Source: Latrodectus hesperus (lineage: Eukaryota > Arthropoda > Arachnida > Araneae > Theridiidae). Taken from it: a DNA stretch of 64,000 bases. This document shows, one piece after another, positions 11,497-22,922 of this stretch (its first letter is position 1; each line of letters begins with the position of its first letter). The notes under the pieces were generated by a model. The model made no database searches. It was not told the DNA's origin and saw only the letters and a list, made by a program, of their open reading frames with translations. Location of the stretch: contig CM075860.1 in assembly GCA_037975125.1 (NCBI GenBank), forward strand, positions 42,937,470 to 43,001,469. The letters run 5' to 3'. Made by a program: the position numbers and the translations under genes.

Positions 11497-12284
11497 TAAA
11501 AAAAAGAAAATTCACATTAAAAAAAGGCAAAACAAAATGTATTGTAGATAAAAATTTGTGAACTAAAATAGAATTGCATTAAGGACAATGTGTAAATTAA
11601 GTACTGAATGTCTCACGATTTATGCAATTTAAATTTTTCTCAAAAATATTCTGTCAAAAGTCATGTGGAATATTTGTTACTTATTATGATAATTAATATA
11701 AAAATTTGTCGTGTAAGGAATGATTTCGTTTCAAAAACTAATAAATTTGGTGGAAAATGTATAGTCAAAATTATTTGAGCCAAAAAGTTATTATTAATAT
11801 TGTGAAATAGGAAAAAAACTTTATTATGGATATTTTCTAGTCATTGTTTACATTATTTTCCTAGAATACATCATTTAAAAGTCCTAAAACACTACAAATT
11901 ATTGCTATCTAAATTTCTTCCATCGTGTAAAATTTGTTTTACTAAAAAGAAATTTTTTCACCAAAACAGCATCTTAATCAGAAAATTTAGATGTTTATGT
12001 GTGGCATATTAAATATTTTGCTCATGCGCCATAATAGATATTTTGCTCATGTGCCATAATAAATGTTATTGAGCATTTATCCTAAACTAAGATAATGAAC
12101 TTCTCAATATATCACTGTTTTGAATTTATTTTTATTATACATATGTTTAAACAAAGAACTACAAAAGAAAGTATGTATTTTTTTTAAAAAATTTTGACAG
12201 GATAATAGAGTATGATCAGAAATATATGCCCAAACAAGGAACTGGGTACTATTCCATTATATTTCCGCAATCGATCATCAAAGT

Positions 12285-12800
12285 AAGTGCTAAGCAGTTT
12301 CCATCAGAAACAAACTCTGGCGTTTACATAAGTTTTGTCAATAAATAATTAAATTAAACTCTGTGACATGAGAGCCCATGTGGACCAAGGCCTACATCTT
12401 GTTTCTGACTGATAGGCCCTGGAGTGCGAAGCGTATGTCCCGATTAGGTGGTCAGCTTAACATAAAACCTCCTGTGTTTAGTTCCCAAGCATGCTTGGTA
12501 TTCAGTTTATCAACCCACAGAAGGGATGAAGGCTGAGTCAACATTGCCCAACCAGAGTATAGAAACTCAGACCAGTGCCTTGGCAATGTGAAACATTACC
12601 AATAAGACATGGATGATAGTTAGTTTATGAAATGTAAATTAAATGTTTGTACTATTTTTTAGTAGTTTCCACAAATGTAAATCTTTTTAAACAATACACA
12701 ACGTAAATATTTACAACAGTAATTGCAATTTTTCTCTTTCCCATTACGATGATTATCATACAGTGTATAATGGAATTATATAAGGAACTTTAATATTTCA
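12285..12800 (+). repeat. Repeat family R5, split by an insertion
   Basis: The outer parts (about 12285-12355 and 12625-12800) match one continuous copy at 24413-24670: CTAAGCAGTTTCCAYCAGAAA, TTTTAGTAGTTTC and TTTTTAAACAATACA occur in the same order and spacing. The middle (about 12356-12624) has no counterpart in the other copy and is a separate element. The nature of R5 is unknown and no frame is conserved. Confidence 0.75.
12357..12622 (-). repeat. Repeat family R6 inserted in R5
   Basis: This GC-richer block interrupts repeat R5. On the minus strand it contains GCACTCCAGGGCC and GATGTAGGCCTTGG, which recur in the same order at about 63070-63125 on the plus strand (CTACTCCAGGGCCCT, AATGTAGGCCTTGG). 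It is probably a SINE or short non-autonomous element. Ends and target duplication could not be fixed. Confidence 0.6.
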
Positions 12801-14302
12801 AAAACCACTGTAAATAAATCCTTCAAACTTTGTGAATAAACAAAGATTTAGTTGTTATAACAACTGAATTTGCTTTGGACATACAGTTCTTTTTTTTAGT
12901 ATTTTCAGATTTTGATAATATAGATATTCCATTTAATGAACATATTCATTTACAATAAAATTAAAAACAAATATAATAAAGATAATAAATCAGTGCAGTT
13001 GTTAAATTATCGTAGAATTCTCTCATCTTGTTCTCAAGTTAAAAGTCGTTGCCAACTGTTTTTATAAAATAAGTTTTGTAATCAATCAGTCAAAATTATA
13101 TTTTGATAATGCCACACAATCTTTAGTACATTCTTATCACGAAATCATTTTACGAAAGGAACAAAAACCAATTGCGAGAGTTTAAAATGCAGACTGACAT
13201 TTAAAATTAAGTGATTTATACAAAATAGACTACACATTTCAGCTTCAACATATATATTCTGTGGAACAACATTTTAAAAATGTGTCATTGTTCTGAGTTA
13301 TCCAGCTCATACACAAATTATATATATGAAATGGAAAGTTATATGTATGGTATTCAATGGCTTACCTTATTCTTTTGACTTTAATCTGTGTGACAGGTTT
13401 CGGAAGGGATATTTTAAAGACAAAGTCCAGCTGATTAATCTCAAAATGGTTTCTGAGCTAAAATGTGCATCTCAAAGATAAATTAAAGTTATTATTGTAT
13501 CATCACTTGTATCAATAATATGAAATTTTGTTTTATGCATACATCACAGCATTATAATTGATGGCATATATTATGATTATCGAACATGTGATTTCATAAA
13601 TTTAGAATATAAACCTTATAATTGGAATAAAGTATTAACCTCTTTTAGCATTTCATTTTTTTTTGGGGGGGGGAGCTTTCTTTTTCTTACCATGTAAATT
13701 AATAGTTGAGGATAAAATAAATAATTTTATAAGACAAATATTAACCAGAAATAAATGTCCCAAACTGAACTATAAGCTTAATATATTCATTTAAATATAT
13801 TGGACAATTTTTTTAATTTCCACAGAATTGAAATGTTTATGTATTATAAATGAATTCTCAGAAATAAATGTGGCAGTTTTTATCAATTAATACTTTTTTT
13901 GCAAAAGTACAATCCATTTAGCATATTTTATAATAATTAAGTAAAAAAATTTTTAAAGAACATTAGAATGAAAAAAATAAATAAAAATATCAAAACATTT
14001 ACCAATTCTTTTTTAAGGGTTTATATATTTAAATAAATTTCTTTTTCTTCAAATCATCTCAGCTTTACAATTTGTATTCACAAGAAAACATTTAATACAT
14101 ATAATACTATTTATAATTATAAGTAGATAAAGTACATTTTTTGTTAAAGAATTAGAACATAATACTTAAACGATACTGGAGTAAATATTAAACTAATTGT
14201 TAGCCATATTAAAATAATTCTTGAAGTTTATATTTTGCACCCTATATTCATAATGGACCATCATTAACAAATTAATAACCCTGTTTCATAAACTTAGGTA
14301 TG
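12801..14302. other. AT-rich non-coding DNA
   Basis: No exon, RNA gene or nameable repeat is seen, apart from a GGGGGGGGG run near 13664. This is the intergenic interval downstream of CCDC86. Confidence 0.5.
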
Positions 14303-14478
14303 TTTGGTTTGTTTGTCGCTCAACGGTCATTTTTTGCACACGAGTGCTAATTAGACCGGGATTTACGGTTTAAAGTGGATTCCGAACCACTACAAACATC
14401 CATGCCCAAGGTGGGATTCGAACCCACGAACTGTTGAACCGAAGGCAAGAGCGCTAACCATTCGGCTGCCAGCTCGGC
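14303..14478 (-). mobile_element. tRNA-derived SINE, family S1, young copy with 13-bp target duplication
   Basis: Read on the minus strand it starts GCCGAGCTGGCAGCCGAATG, has an A box in TGGTTAGCGC and a B box in GGGTTCGAATCCC, and continues with a conserved body (GGTTCGGAATCCACTTTAAA, a TTAG...CGTGTGCAAAAAATGACCG part) to a GACAAACAAACC tail. The 13-bp AAACTTAGGTATG lies directly on both sides (14290-14302 and 14479-14491), a target-site duplication from LINE-driven retrotransposition. Confidence 0.92.
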
Positions 14479-14744
14479 AAACTTAGGTATGAGATGATTT
14501 TTGAACAATCATTGGCAATATAATATTTTAAAGTAAAAAGAGAGAGAGATCAATTAAAAGCTAATCGTAGAAAAAAGATAATATTAGCCCTTAATTGCTT
14601 CTAATCAGGATTAAAAAAATTGTTCAATATATTCTTCATTCCATAAAACAGCATATTATTCAAACGTTAACAAATAACTTAAAATAACAGCATTCAATTT
14701 TATATACAAATATTTAATACATAATTTTAATATATACAGTATAT

Positions 14745-17700
14745 TCATGAAGTTTTGGGATTTGTATCCCTTTTTTGTATCCTTCTTAGTTGCTTTTTTG
14801 ACATTCGTTTAATTTTGGCAGGATTCTTTATCTATAAAAAGGAAACAAAATTTAATTATTATAAGAGTAACACTAAAAATCATAAGCATATATATTTAAA
14901 AATATAATTAACAATTATTTTAATTCAGTAAGAATGGCAGAAAAAAAACTTTTTTAGGGAAATAAATATTTATTCTACATACAGTACTAGCAAATTAATT
15001 TAATTAAATTTCTTGAAGTTTTACTTTTTGAAAGTCCTTTTATATATTAAATACAGTTAATTAAATATAACAATAAAGCTGCTTTAAGCATTTTTGAAAT
15101 ATTAAAGAACATAAAAGGTTTGACATAAATTTTGAAGAATTGTATGGATAAAATATATTTTTTTAATCAAATAATCTTTTATTTTATGCAAACTATACCA
15201 TGGAATAAATTGCTTAATACTGCCTCAAATAATCTTTACCTAAATGTGAAATCTTTGCATGATATGATATTGGTAATGAGTTGAATGAAGATGGGAAATT
15301 TTTAATACTAGTATGTAAATTACATATATTTTACTTTAGTATACATAATTGTATTCTTTTAATCAAATTTCACTTAATTAGCACTTTCCAAAAGTAGTGA
15401 TTTTTCATATCAAATCAAATGTAAGAAAAAAGTGTTTTTAATCAATAATATTTTATAGAATAGAGAAAGACTGATAACACAAATGATCCTGAAACAGTTA
15501 CCTTGATGAATAAGAACAAAGTAATGGTAGATAATTCATAAAATGTAAGGTAAATAAATATTTTGCAATCATAGTTACTTTATTTTTAAAGGTTTAGAAA
15601 GATAAAAGAATATTGATGTTTAAAAAACCTAAATAAATTTATAAATTCAAGTTTCAGTTCAATCATATAAAAATTGACAATAATTTTTTTAAATAAATAA
15701 ATTGGATCAAGAACATATCTGTGAAAAACAAGGTCAAAGATCCTAGAAATACAAGTAAAAAATGTAAAAGTTGAGAAAAATATTGCTGATATCAAAATTA
15801 CAAGAACCAATGTTTTTGATGTTATAATTTTTATTTTAAATAAATGTCTATATATTCCACTTCTTACTTTTAGCTTCAAATATTGCAATACAATAAATTT
15901 AAAATATAAATCAATAACTCAAATAAAGAAATAAAAACAAGTAAAATTGTAATGAAAAGAAAACATACCACTTGAACAATTTCAGCTTTTCTTTCATTTT
16001 CTCTCTTCCGTTCTAGATGTTCTCTTCTTCGCTGCTTCCGCAACTAAAAAATAGGCAATTTTATAATAAAAGCAAACAAAATACATATAATTCAATATAG
16101 AACTTTGTTAATAAAGGTAAATGATATAAGATTTGCAACCAATAAAACTTAAAAATTCAGCTTAAATAAGTAATTTTAAGAACAAAACTGAAAATACCAT
16201 TTTTTTACATTTTCTTTTTGCTAATTGAATTAATTATAAATTTAATATAACTTTCCTATCGATCAATGAAAAAATTTTAAGCTTGGTTTATTAAGGAATT
16301 TAAAATTAGTGAAAAATGGAAATTGATTGTTGATTAATTTTTATATACATAAAATAATTAATTTCTACAAACTAAGTCAATTAGAATTTATACTATAAAA
16401 TATACATATGATAAGTTTTATAGAAAATAATTTATACTTCTGCAATCTAAAATAAATCAAAAGTAATTTCAGAAACATTACTTGTTCTTGTCTTTCTTTT
16501 TCTTCTTTAATTTCATTTGCGTGCATTAATACTTTTTTGCGTTCTTGGCGTTGTTTCAATTTTTTCTCCCAAGAAGTTTTTAATGGCTTTACTTGACACA
16601 TGCTTGAGAATCTACAAAGAAATCATGTAGAAATAATTTATATTTAAACCATGAAAAATTAAATACAATTTTCTCACTGTTTAATTTTGGAAGCAGGTGC
16701 TCCTAGAGTGACCATGTGAGGATAATTTTCTAAGCCCTTCAAAAAGCATGAATTAATTGAAATATCTCTGAAATATTGCTATCTTAGATAAAACAATGAA
16801 TTACAAAAAATATTACAGATTCAATTTATTTTTTCAGTTTATAAATAAGCGTAATTATTAATTTATTGATATAAACAAATAAATGTTACATTGAATACAT
16901 ACATATCTATCTATATATATTCTTGATGAATCATCAAAAAGCTTAAATAACTATTGCTTTTCTTATCTTTTTTAATGCAAATTCCACTATATGATATATT
17001 TTCAATGTATACATTTATGATTGCTATTGAAATATTTCAATTTATTATGATTATAGAAATTTATTTTGCCATACTGTAAATCTCAAATAATTTTTTATTT
17101 TATTTTAAGCAGTGAAAAGTTTCTTTCCACACTAAACACAGTCATAGGTAATGTTAAAAAAAAACCATACAGCAATCATTAAATTTGGAAACAAATAGAT
17201 GAAATCATTTGTAAACTGGTATTCAATGTATATCCCAATTGGTTGCAACACGCAGTAATATTTTTAAAAATCAATATGTGCACAGTTTTCATTTTTATTA
17301 ATTTTAGTCATATTTGTAAGTGTGCAATTTTTCCATTAATAGTTTTACTTATAAATTAACTTTACTTTTTTTTCAGCAACTGGAATCACTTTTTTATGTC
17401 ACTAAATCTTATGAAGGATTCAACGAGATTGCAAATATAAGAAAAATGCATGGGTGTGATTTTACCTTACTAAACAAGACAGAATCACTCCAGCTCAGTC
17501 ATTTTTCTGTTTGTGACAAGTTTTCAAGCTATCAACTCATTCTTAAATTAACTCATCTGTCACAATTAGTATTTTTTTAAACAAATAAAACAAAAAAATG
17601 AGGCAACCTACAAATATTTTAATAAGTTATCACTTTTTAAAACATCAAAAATTTTTTAAAACTCATTAAAAATATCATTGTTTTAAAAGGAAAAGATATG

Positions 17701-20700
17701 TATATTGTTCCAATCAGATTTTTTAAAATTTTACTACTGAATTTAATTTTATTGAACATAAAAAGAAAATAAAGATATTGAGTTTTTGACACCATTTACT
17801 ATATGGGCAATCATTAAAATTACTTTTTATTTATTTATTTTAGTAATTTCTAACACTATTTTTTTTCCATAGTCATGTAAGTAAAAAGATTAAAATTTGA
17901 CATCAATTCTTAAAGATGACATTGCAGAAGTTAAATACTGATTCAAAATAACCAGAAATAAAATAAAACATAAATCAAGGTTAGAATGTTTTTTAACACC
18001 AATTTCAACATCAAAATTTTTAATTATAAAGAAGTAGCTTTGACACAACATAGATGACAATCTAAGGCTATTGTAAAATATTTTTAATATCCATTTAGTA
18101 AACTGTCTTCTGGAAGGACATCCCATAGGCAATAAGCCTTGTTCATAAGTTGCAAGAAAAAAAAAAAAAAAACTGGAAATCTCATGCACTTTTTTCGACA
18201 AATGAGCATATAGAAGACAGAAATGCAACATTCATCTTCCATTGCTCAATAGCAGCTGGGATTAAATGCAGAACCTTCTGTTTAAAAGGAAAGTTTGCAA
18301 ATTTCAGAGGTTTGATTTGTTTGTCGCTACACGGTCATTTTTTTGCACACGAGGGCTAATTAGACCGGGACCCATGGTTTAAAGTGGATTCCGAACCGCT
18401 ACAAACATCCATGCCCAAAGTGGGATTAGAACCCATGAACTGTTGAACTGAAGGCAAGAGCGCTAACCATTCGGCTGCGAGCTCCGCGCAAATTTCAGAG
18501 GATGACCACACTGTTATTTTAAGCATGGTAATTCACTGGGGCATTTTGTTGAGAAGGAAGATAAAATCTTTACACTGATTTTATTTGCTTCACATGCTAC
18601 AATCACTTCATGCATGAAAAGACTCATTCAACCAGGTCCTATAACTTACAATAGATTCTGAACTAATACAAACATTCATGCTTGAAATGGGAGTTGAAAC
18701 CATGGACTGTTCAACAGAAGACCAGAATATTAACCATTCAGCTGAGGCTGAATAAATTTTATAGTTTGCTGGCTACAAGTTATTTAGACAGAGAATTTTT
18801 TGTAATGAAAAGAACAGAAGAAATATAAAAAAATTGATTACTTTGTCATTTAACAGTCTCTTTTTACACACAAAGGCTGACTCAACTGAAATCTACAGTT
18901 TAAAATGAATTCTGGACCACTACAAACATTCACATCCAAAGGGGGAATCAAAACTACAAAATGTTGAACAGAAGATCAATCAGTTATTCCATTAACAAGA
19001 GAGAACAATTAAAAAACTGTAAGAAAAAATTATTAGGTAGAGAGGTAAGTTGACTGTTAGTGCATCATAAAATGCTTAATACTAATAGAATATGAGGAAA
19101 ACAAATTAGAGTTGAAAAAATACAAAAATTAGCAGCTAATACGAGTGCACAGAGCAGAAAAGATTAAAAATATTTGCCAATTATCAAACAAAAAAGCAAA
19201 TCAACAAGGGGGGAACATCAATAAATATGTAATTATAAAAAATGTTAATGATAGAAAAATTCTTTCAAAATTTAAAATTAGCTTCATAATTATTAGCATA
19301 AAGAATGTTTGGCATTTTTCAGATGAAAAGGTATCTGATATATGCTTTTAATTTTTCTATTAGTCAATTCTTCTATGTAATTCTAAGTTCATTCAAATTC
19401 AAAATAAAGAATTGTTCCTGATAATACAAACCTGTGCTTATCAGTTTTCCAAATTCTTCCCGATTTTGGTTTTCCTTTAACAGGAAGTACTTTTTCTGAA
19501 AAATAATAAATCATACATAAAAAATTTTAAGCAAACTTAAAACTTAATTACACATTATAACAAATCCTATATAATTCTAATCTACTTTTAGACCCAAAAA
19601 ATATTTCTAACAAAAAGTAAATGCATGATTGAGGCATGTTAAAATCATTATATTTTGATGATTAAACGAAAAAGCAAATATATATTTGGAGCAAGATCAT
19701 TTTACAGTCATTTCATAAAAAATAATTTAAAAATTCTAAAGTTTAATTTATTTAAAATTATCAATTATTACTATTTCTTTAAAATTATGAAATTCAAGAT
19801 TTTTTAAATTTATTAATCACTTATATCGAAATGAAGATATACCTAAATGATTTAAGACTTCAAATATTCAATAAGCTAAAACATTTGGTAGAAATTCAAA
19901 AACAATTGAGTAAGATGAAGAAAATGGATTTTTCTGAATGATGGGCAGCAAAAAAATACATGTTGAAATAGCTGAATTTTCAGGTGATGTAAGTAAAAGA
20001 TTAGACAAAATTAGATGTATAGATTTAAATAGATAAATAAAAAGGCTTATCAACAAGAAATTCCTCAATGAGGTCATTGACTGAAAAACAATAGCTTAAG
20101 AGGACTCATATACTTGTATACACATAGAAAACAGACAAACTTTAAGCATTTTACACTGAAAATGCTATAGGCATTTTCAGTGTAAAATGTTTCAGAATTA
20201 TGTTCAATAAAAGTTTTTTAAACACCATTAAAAGAAGTTCAATAAGATCAATAAAAGATTACATCTAATTTTAAAGATATAAATATATAAATCTTTAAAA
20301 ATTAAAGGAATTGCTTTTCTTTTATTATGTTGTTTAATGAAATGAAAAGTTAACCTTAAAGAAATAAAAAAAAAAAATAGTCAGTGAACTTGCAATTATA
20401 TGTGTCTGATTAACCAAGGTACCCTTTAGTTGCTTGATAAAGAAGACAACAAGACAATATTGAAAATATCTTTTTCTTATGGCTTGAAATTAATCCAATT
20501 GATTTTATTTCAAGATAAAAAATAATCATTACCTCAGCTATTATTAGTATATAATATTGGTACAAAATTATAGTTGTTATTACAAAGCATTCAATAAAAA
20601 AGCTAGAAATTCTTCAGGAAAACAGAATTTTCAAAAAATAATTTTTCCATCAATGTAAAAAGTAGATACAATTAATAAATTTTTTTAAAATAAATTTATT

Positions 20701-22516
20701 AATTTTATTCCTACTTTTTACATTGGTATATATACACATTTAAATTCAACATTAAACTAATCTGGTGTTGCTGCACCAGCATGTTTCACTGTATTAAATC
20801 TGAGGTGGGCTATACTAGATAGAAGATAGTATTTGGGTGGAAGCATTTGAAATTTTATAAAAGAAGGAATCAAGTTAAAGACCGTATGAACACTTGAAAC
20901 TGTCACACCTAAAGGCATCATTTTACATGGAGGACATTGCAACCATGACAAATTTAATGTGTAATTTAATGAACACAATGGATCTTCAGTTAAACCAAGA
21001 TTTGAGCTCACTATCTTTTGATAATGAGAATGATATCTTAACCAACTAGGCAACTGTATAGTCCTTATTTAATATCTCTGTACCAATTATTTTAAATAAT
21101 TATATAACCATAAGCAAGTACTAATCATAGAACCAGAGTGAAAATAGGATAAATTGATATTATGGAAGAATATATTTGATCATAAATCCTCGTTTATCTG
21201 AAAAAAAAAATTTTATGATTCAAATCAATTTATTTTTCTATTCTTTCAAACCAAACTAGTTTCATTTTATCTTTTAATATAGTATTGTTGTAAGTTATTT
21301 ATCCTGTTGTAAACAATTTATCCCATTTTCATTCTTATTAAAAATTTAGAAAACATTTCTAATGCCTAAAAAACAATTTCTATGATATAAAATTAGAATT
21401 TTTTTTATACATTCATATACTTCAATACATTACAAAACAATTGTTGAAAAATTGATGGAATAATCCATCAAGACAACAAAAGGTAAACATACATTTTTGT
21501 CCTATATATAAAATTTTTAAAAGATAAAAATTCACTTAGAAATAGAATGGAAATTTTATATTTAGAAAAAATACATCATTTTTAGTGTAATGTTTCTACT
21601 CAAACAATCCAGAGTGTCATAACATTAATGCAAATCTTCAATCATAATCTTAGCTTGGTTTATTTGTGACTTTTAAACATAAAAGCTAATTTGGCAGACA
21701 GTTTAAAATAATATTGTCAACTGCTATCTTCTTTTAATGAAATAAATAAATAATATTATATGATGATTGACTTAATTACGATTCTAGTGTAATTTATGGA
21801 AATTTTATTCTTTAAATCATAGAAAAATTATAAATAAAGTGTAAGAGCAAGCAAAATTAACAGTAAATTATACTGATTAATATAATAATCTGAAGATTTT
21901 TCATTCGCTCTGAATTAGAAAAAATATTTCACTGATTTTTAAAGTACTCTCAGAATTCATTTGGTAGGATATAATTATGAATGAATGTTTCTACATAGTT
22001 TTTAACTGTTTATAATTTATGCTTCTTGCTGTGTTTTCATAAATGTTTACTGTCACCACAGAAAAAAGTTTGATAAAAGTGAGAATTATAGTTTACTTAT
22101 TAAGAAATATTTTACGTTTCATTGGTTATAAATATAGCGAAGCAATAAAGGTTATAATTGAAAAGTATACAAAAAATTAAGTAATTCAGTTATTACAAGA
22201 TGATTTTAGATGTTTTATAAAAAGTTGGAATAACAAAGATCTAATCATTACTTATAATATAATAATTAACATTTATAGCGAATTTATCAATGGAACACTC
22301 ATATTTAATTAAAGTTTGTCCTCAAATGTAGACACTTAAATACCCGATGAATACCAGAGGTATTAAAGCAAATATGATTTTATTAAAATAATATTAATTT
22401 ACTTTTACAAATAAAAATTAATAATTTTTTTAGATTTATTCTTATTCAGAAATGCTAAGACAGCACTATTCAATAAAGAATTGATTTCATAATTAACATT
22501 TACCTTCTTCAGGCAT
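14745..22516 (-). CDS. CCDC86: CCDC86/Cgr1-type ribosome biogenesis protein (complete, 5 exons)
   Basis: Coding exons in order are 22516-22504, 19495-19432, 16611-16482, 16043-15969 and 14831-14745, all with GT/AG borders. The 369 nt give 122 residues and the frame is unbroken. The family (Cgr1 in yeast, CCDC86/cyclon in vertebrates) is nucleolar and acts in 60S subunit and rRNA processing. Visible family marks are PVKGKPKSGRIWKT (about residues 9-22), FSSMCQVKPLKTSWEKKLKQ (27-46), a long Arg/Lys/Glu-rich helix (47-94) and the C-terminal block IKNPAKIKRMSKKQLRRIQK (95-114). At 122 aa it is near yeast Cgr1 in size and lacks the long acidic N-terminus of vertebrate CCDC86. The first coding exon holds only 13 nt (M-P-E-E plus one base) and is preceded by an acceptor-like TTTTCAG at 22520-22526, so an upstream 5' UTR exon is likely. 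It is transcribed away from IFT52. Confidence 0.9.
18311..18487 (-). mobile_element. SINE family S1 with 14-bp target duplication, in CCDC86 intron 2
   Basis: Same layout as the copy at 14303-14478, slightly more diverged (the B box on the minus strand reads GGGTTCTAATCCC). The 14-bp GCAAATTTCAGAGG flanks it perfectly (18297-18310 and 18488-18501). It lies in CCDC86 intron 2 in the sense direction of that gene. Confidence 0.9.
18595..18985 (-). mobile_element. Two old S1 SINE copies
   Basis: About 18595-18745 and 18840-18985 keep recognisable S1 landmarks in order: ACTAATACAAACATTCATG and ACCACTACAAACATTCACAT, then the B-box region (GGGAGTTGAAACC; GGGGGAATCAAAAC) and ACTGTTCAACAGAAG / ATGTTGAACAGAAG. 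Both are heavily mutated and lack clear target duplications. Confidence 0.7.
20147..20189. repeat. Perfect 19-bp inverted repeat with 5-nt loop
   Basis: The arms CATTTTACACTGAAAATGC (20147-20165) and GCATTTTCAGTGTAAAATG (20171-20189) pair perfectly around TATAG. It lies in CCDC86 intron 1. It is too short for a typical microRNA precursor and is more likely a small foldback or the core of a decayed palindromic element. Confidence 0.85.
20645..20727. repeat. Long imperfect hairpin of about 80 nt
   Basis: CAATGTAAAAAGTAG near 20652 pairs with CTACTTTTTACATTG near 20711, and an inner AATTAATAAATT pairs with AATTTATTAATT around an A/T loop. It lies in CCDC86 intron 1. It could be a foldback transposon or a hairpin RNA. 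The inner stem is so AT-rich that chance pairing contributes. Confidence 0.7.
20757..21060 (-). repeat. Old SINE-like repeat
   Basis: This stretch is less AT-rich than its surroundings and ends with AGATTTGAGCTCACTATC...TTAACCAACTAGGCAACTG, which resembles a mutated tRNA B box and A box read on the minus strand. It lies in CCDC86 intron 1. No second copy was matched, so family and ends are unknown. Confidence 0.4.
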
Positions 22517-22922
22517 AATCTGAAAATTAAAAGGGCAATTATTTAAGAAATAAATATATATGTTTTTCCACTTCAGCTGAGCAGCGTGACAATGTTTGTT
22601 GTGGTTACACTGAGAAATTATTCATTTCATTTCAATTCATAGTTTAAAATTCTTAATGTAATTTGAAACAATTCCATATACAAAAAATATAATTTTAAAG
22701 TTTATTAATCAACAGATTAATGAAAATGTAATATTAAACTGTATTCTTCTCAGATTTCTGTAAATTTTAAATATATTCTCTTATTTTTGGTTCATTTTAT
22801 TAAATCATCAGTGAAATCAAAACTAACTATCAACCGTTATGACAACAAATTCTCTGTCTTAATTATGAATTTGATCATTTGCTTTTTTGATTTTAAATAT
22901 TTGTTTGGTTAATATCTTAATA
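22517..22922. promoter_or_regulatory. Head-to-head promoter region of CCDC86 and IFT52
   Basis: Only 406 bp separate the CCDC86 ATG (minus strand) from the IFT52 ATG (plus strand), so both promoters and 5' UTRs must share this space unless a 5' exon lies elsewhere. I see no TATA box in a convincing position. AATATA-like runs are too common in this AT-rich DNA to count. Likely a bidirectional promoter; this is inferred from geometry. Confidence 0.6.

Noticed and set aside
14394..14478. tRNA-like sequences with good A and B boxes (also at 43025, 47040, 59230, 63610)
   Set aside because: Each continues into a SINE body repeated elsewhere, and target duplications bracket the whole unit, so they are SINE heads and not tRNA genes. 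No convincing stand-alone tRNA was seen.
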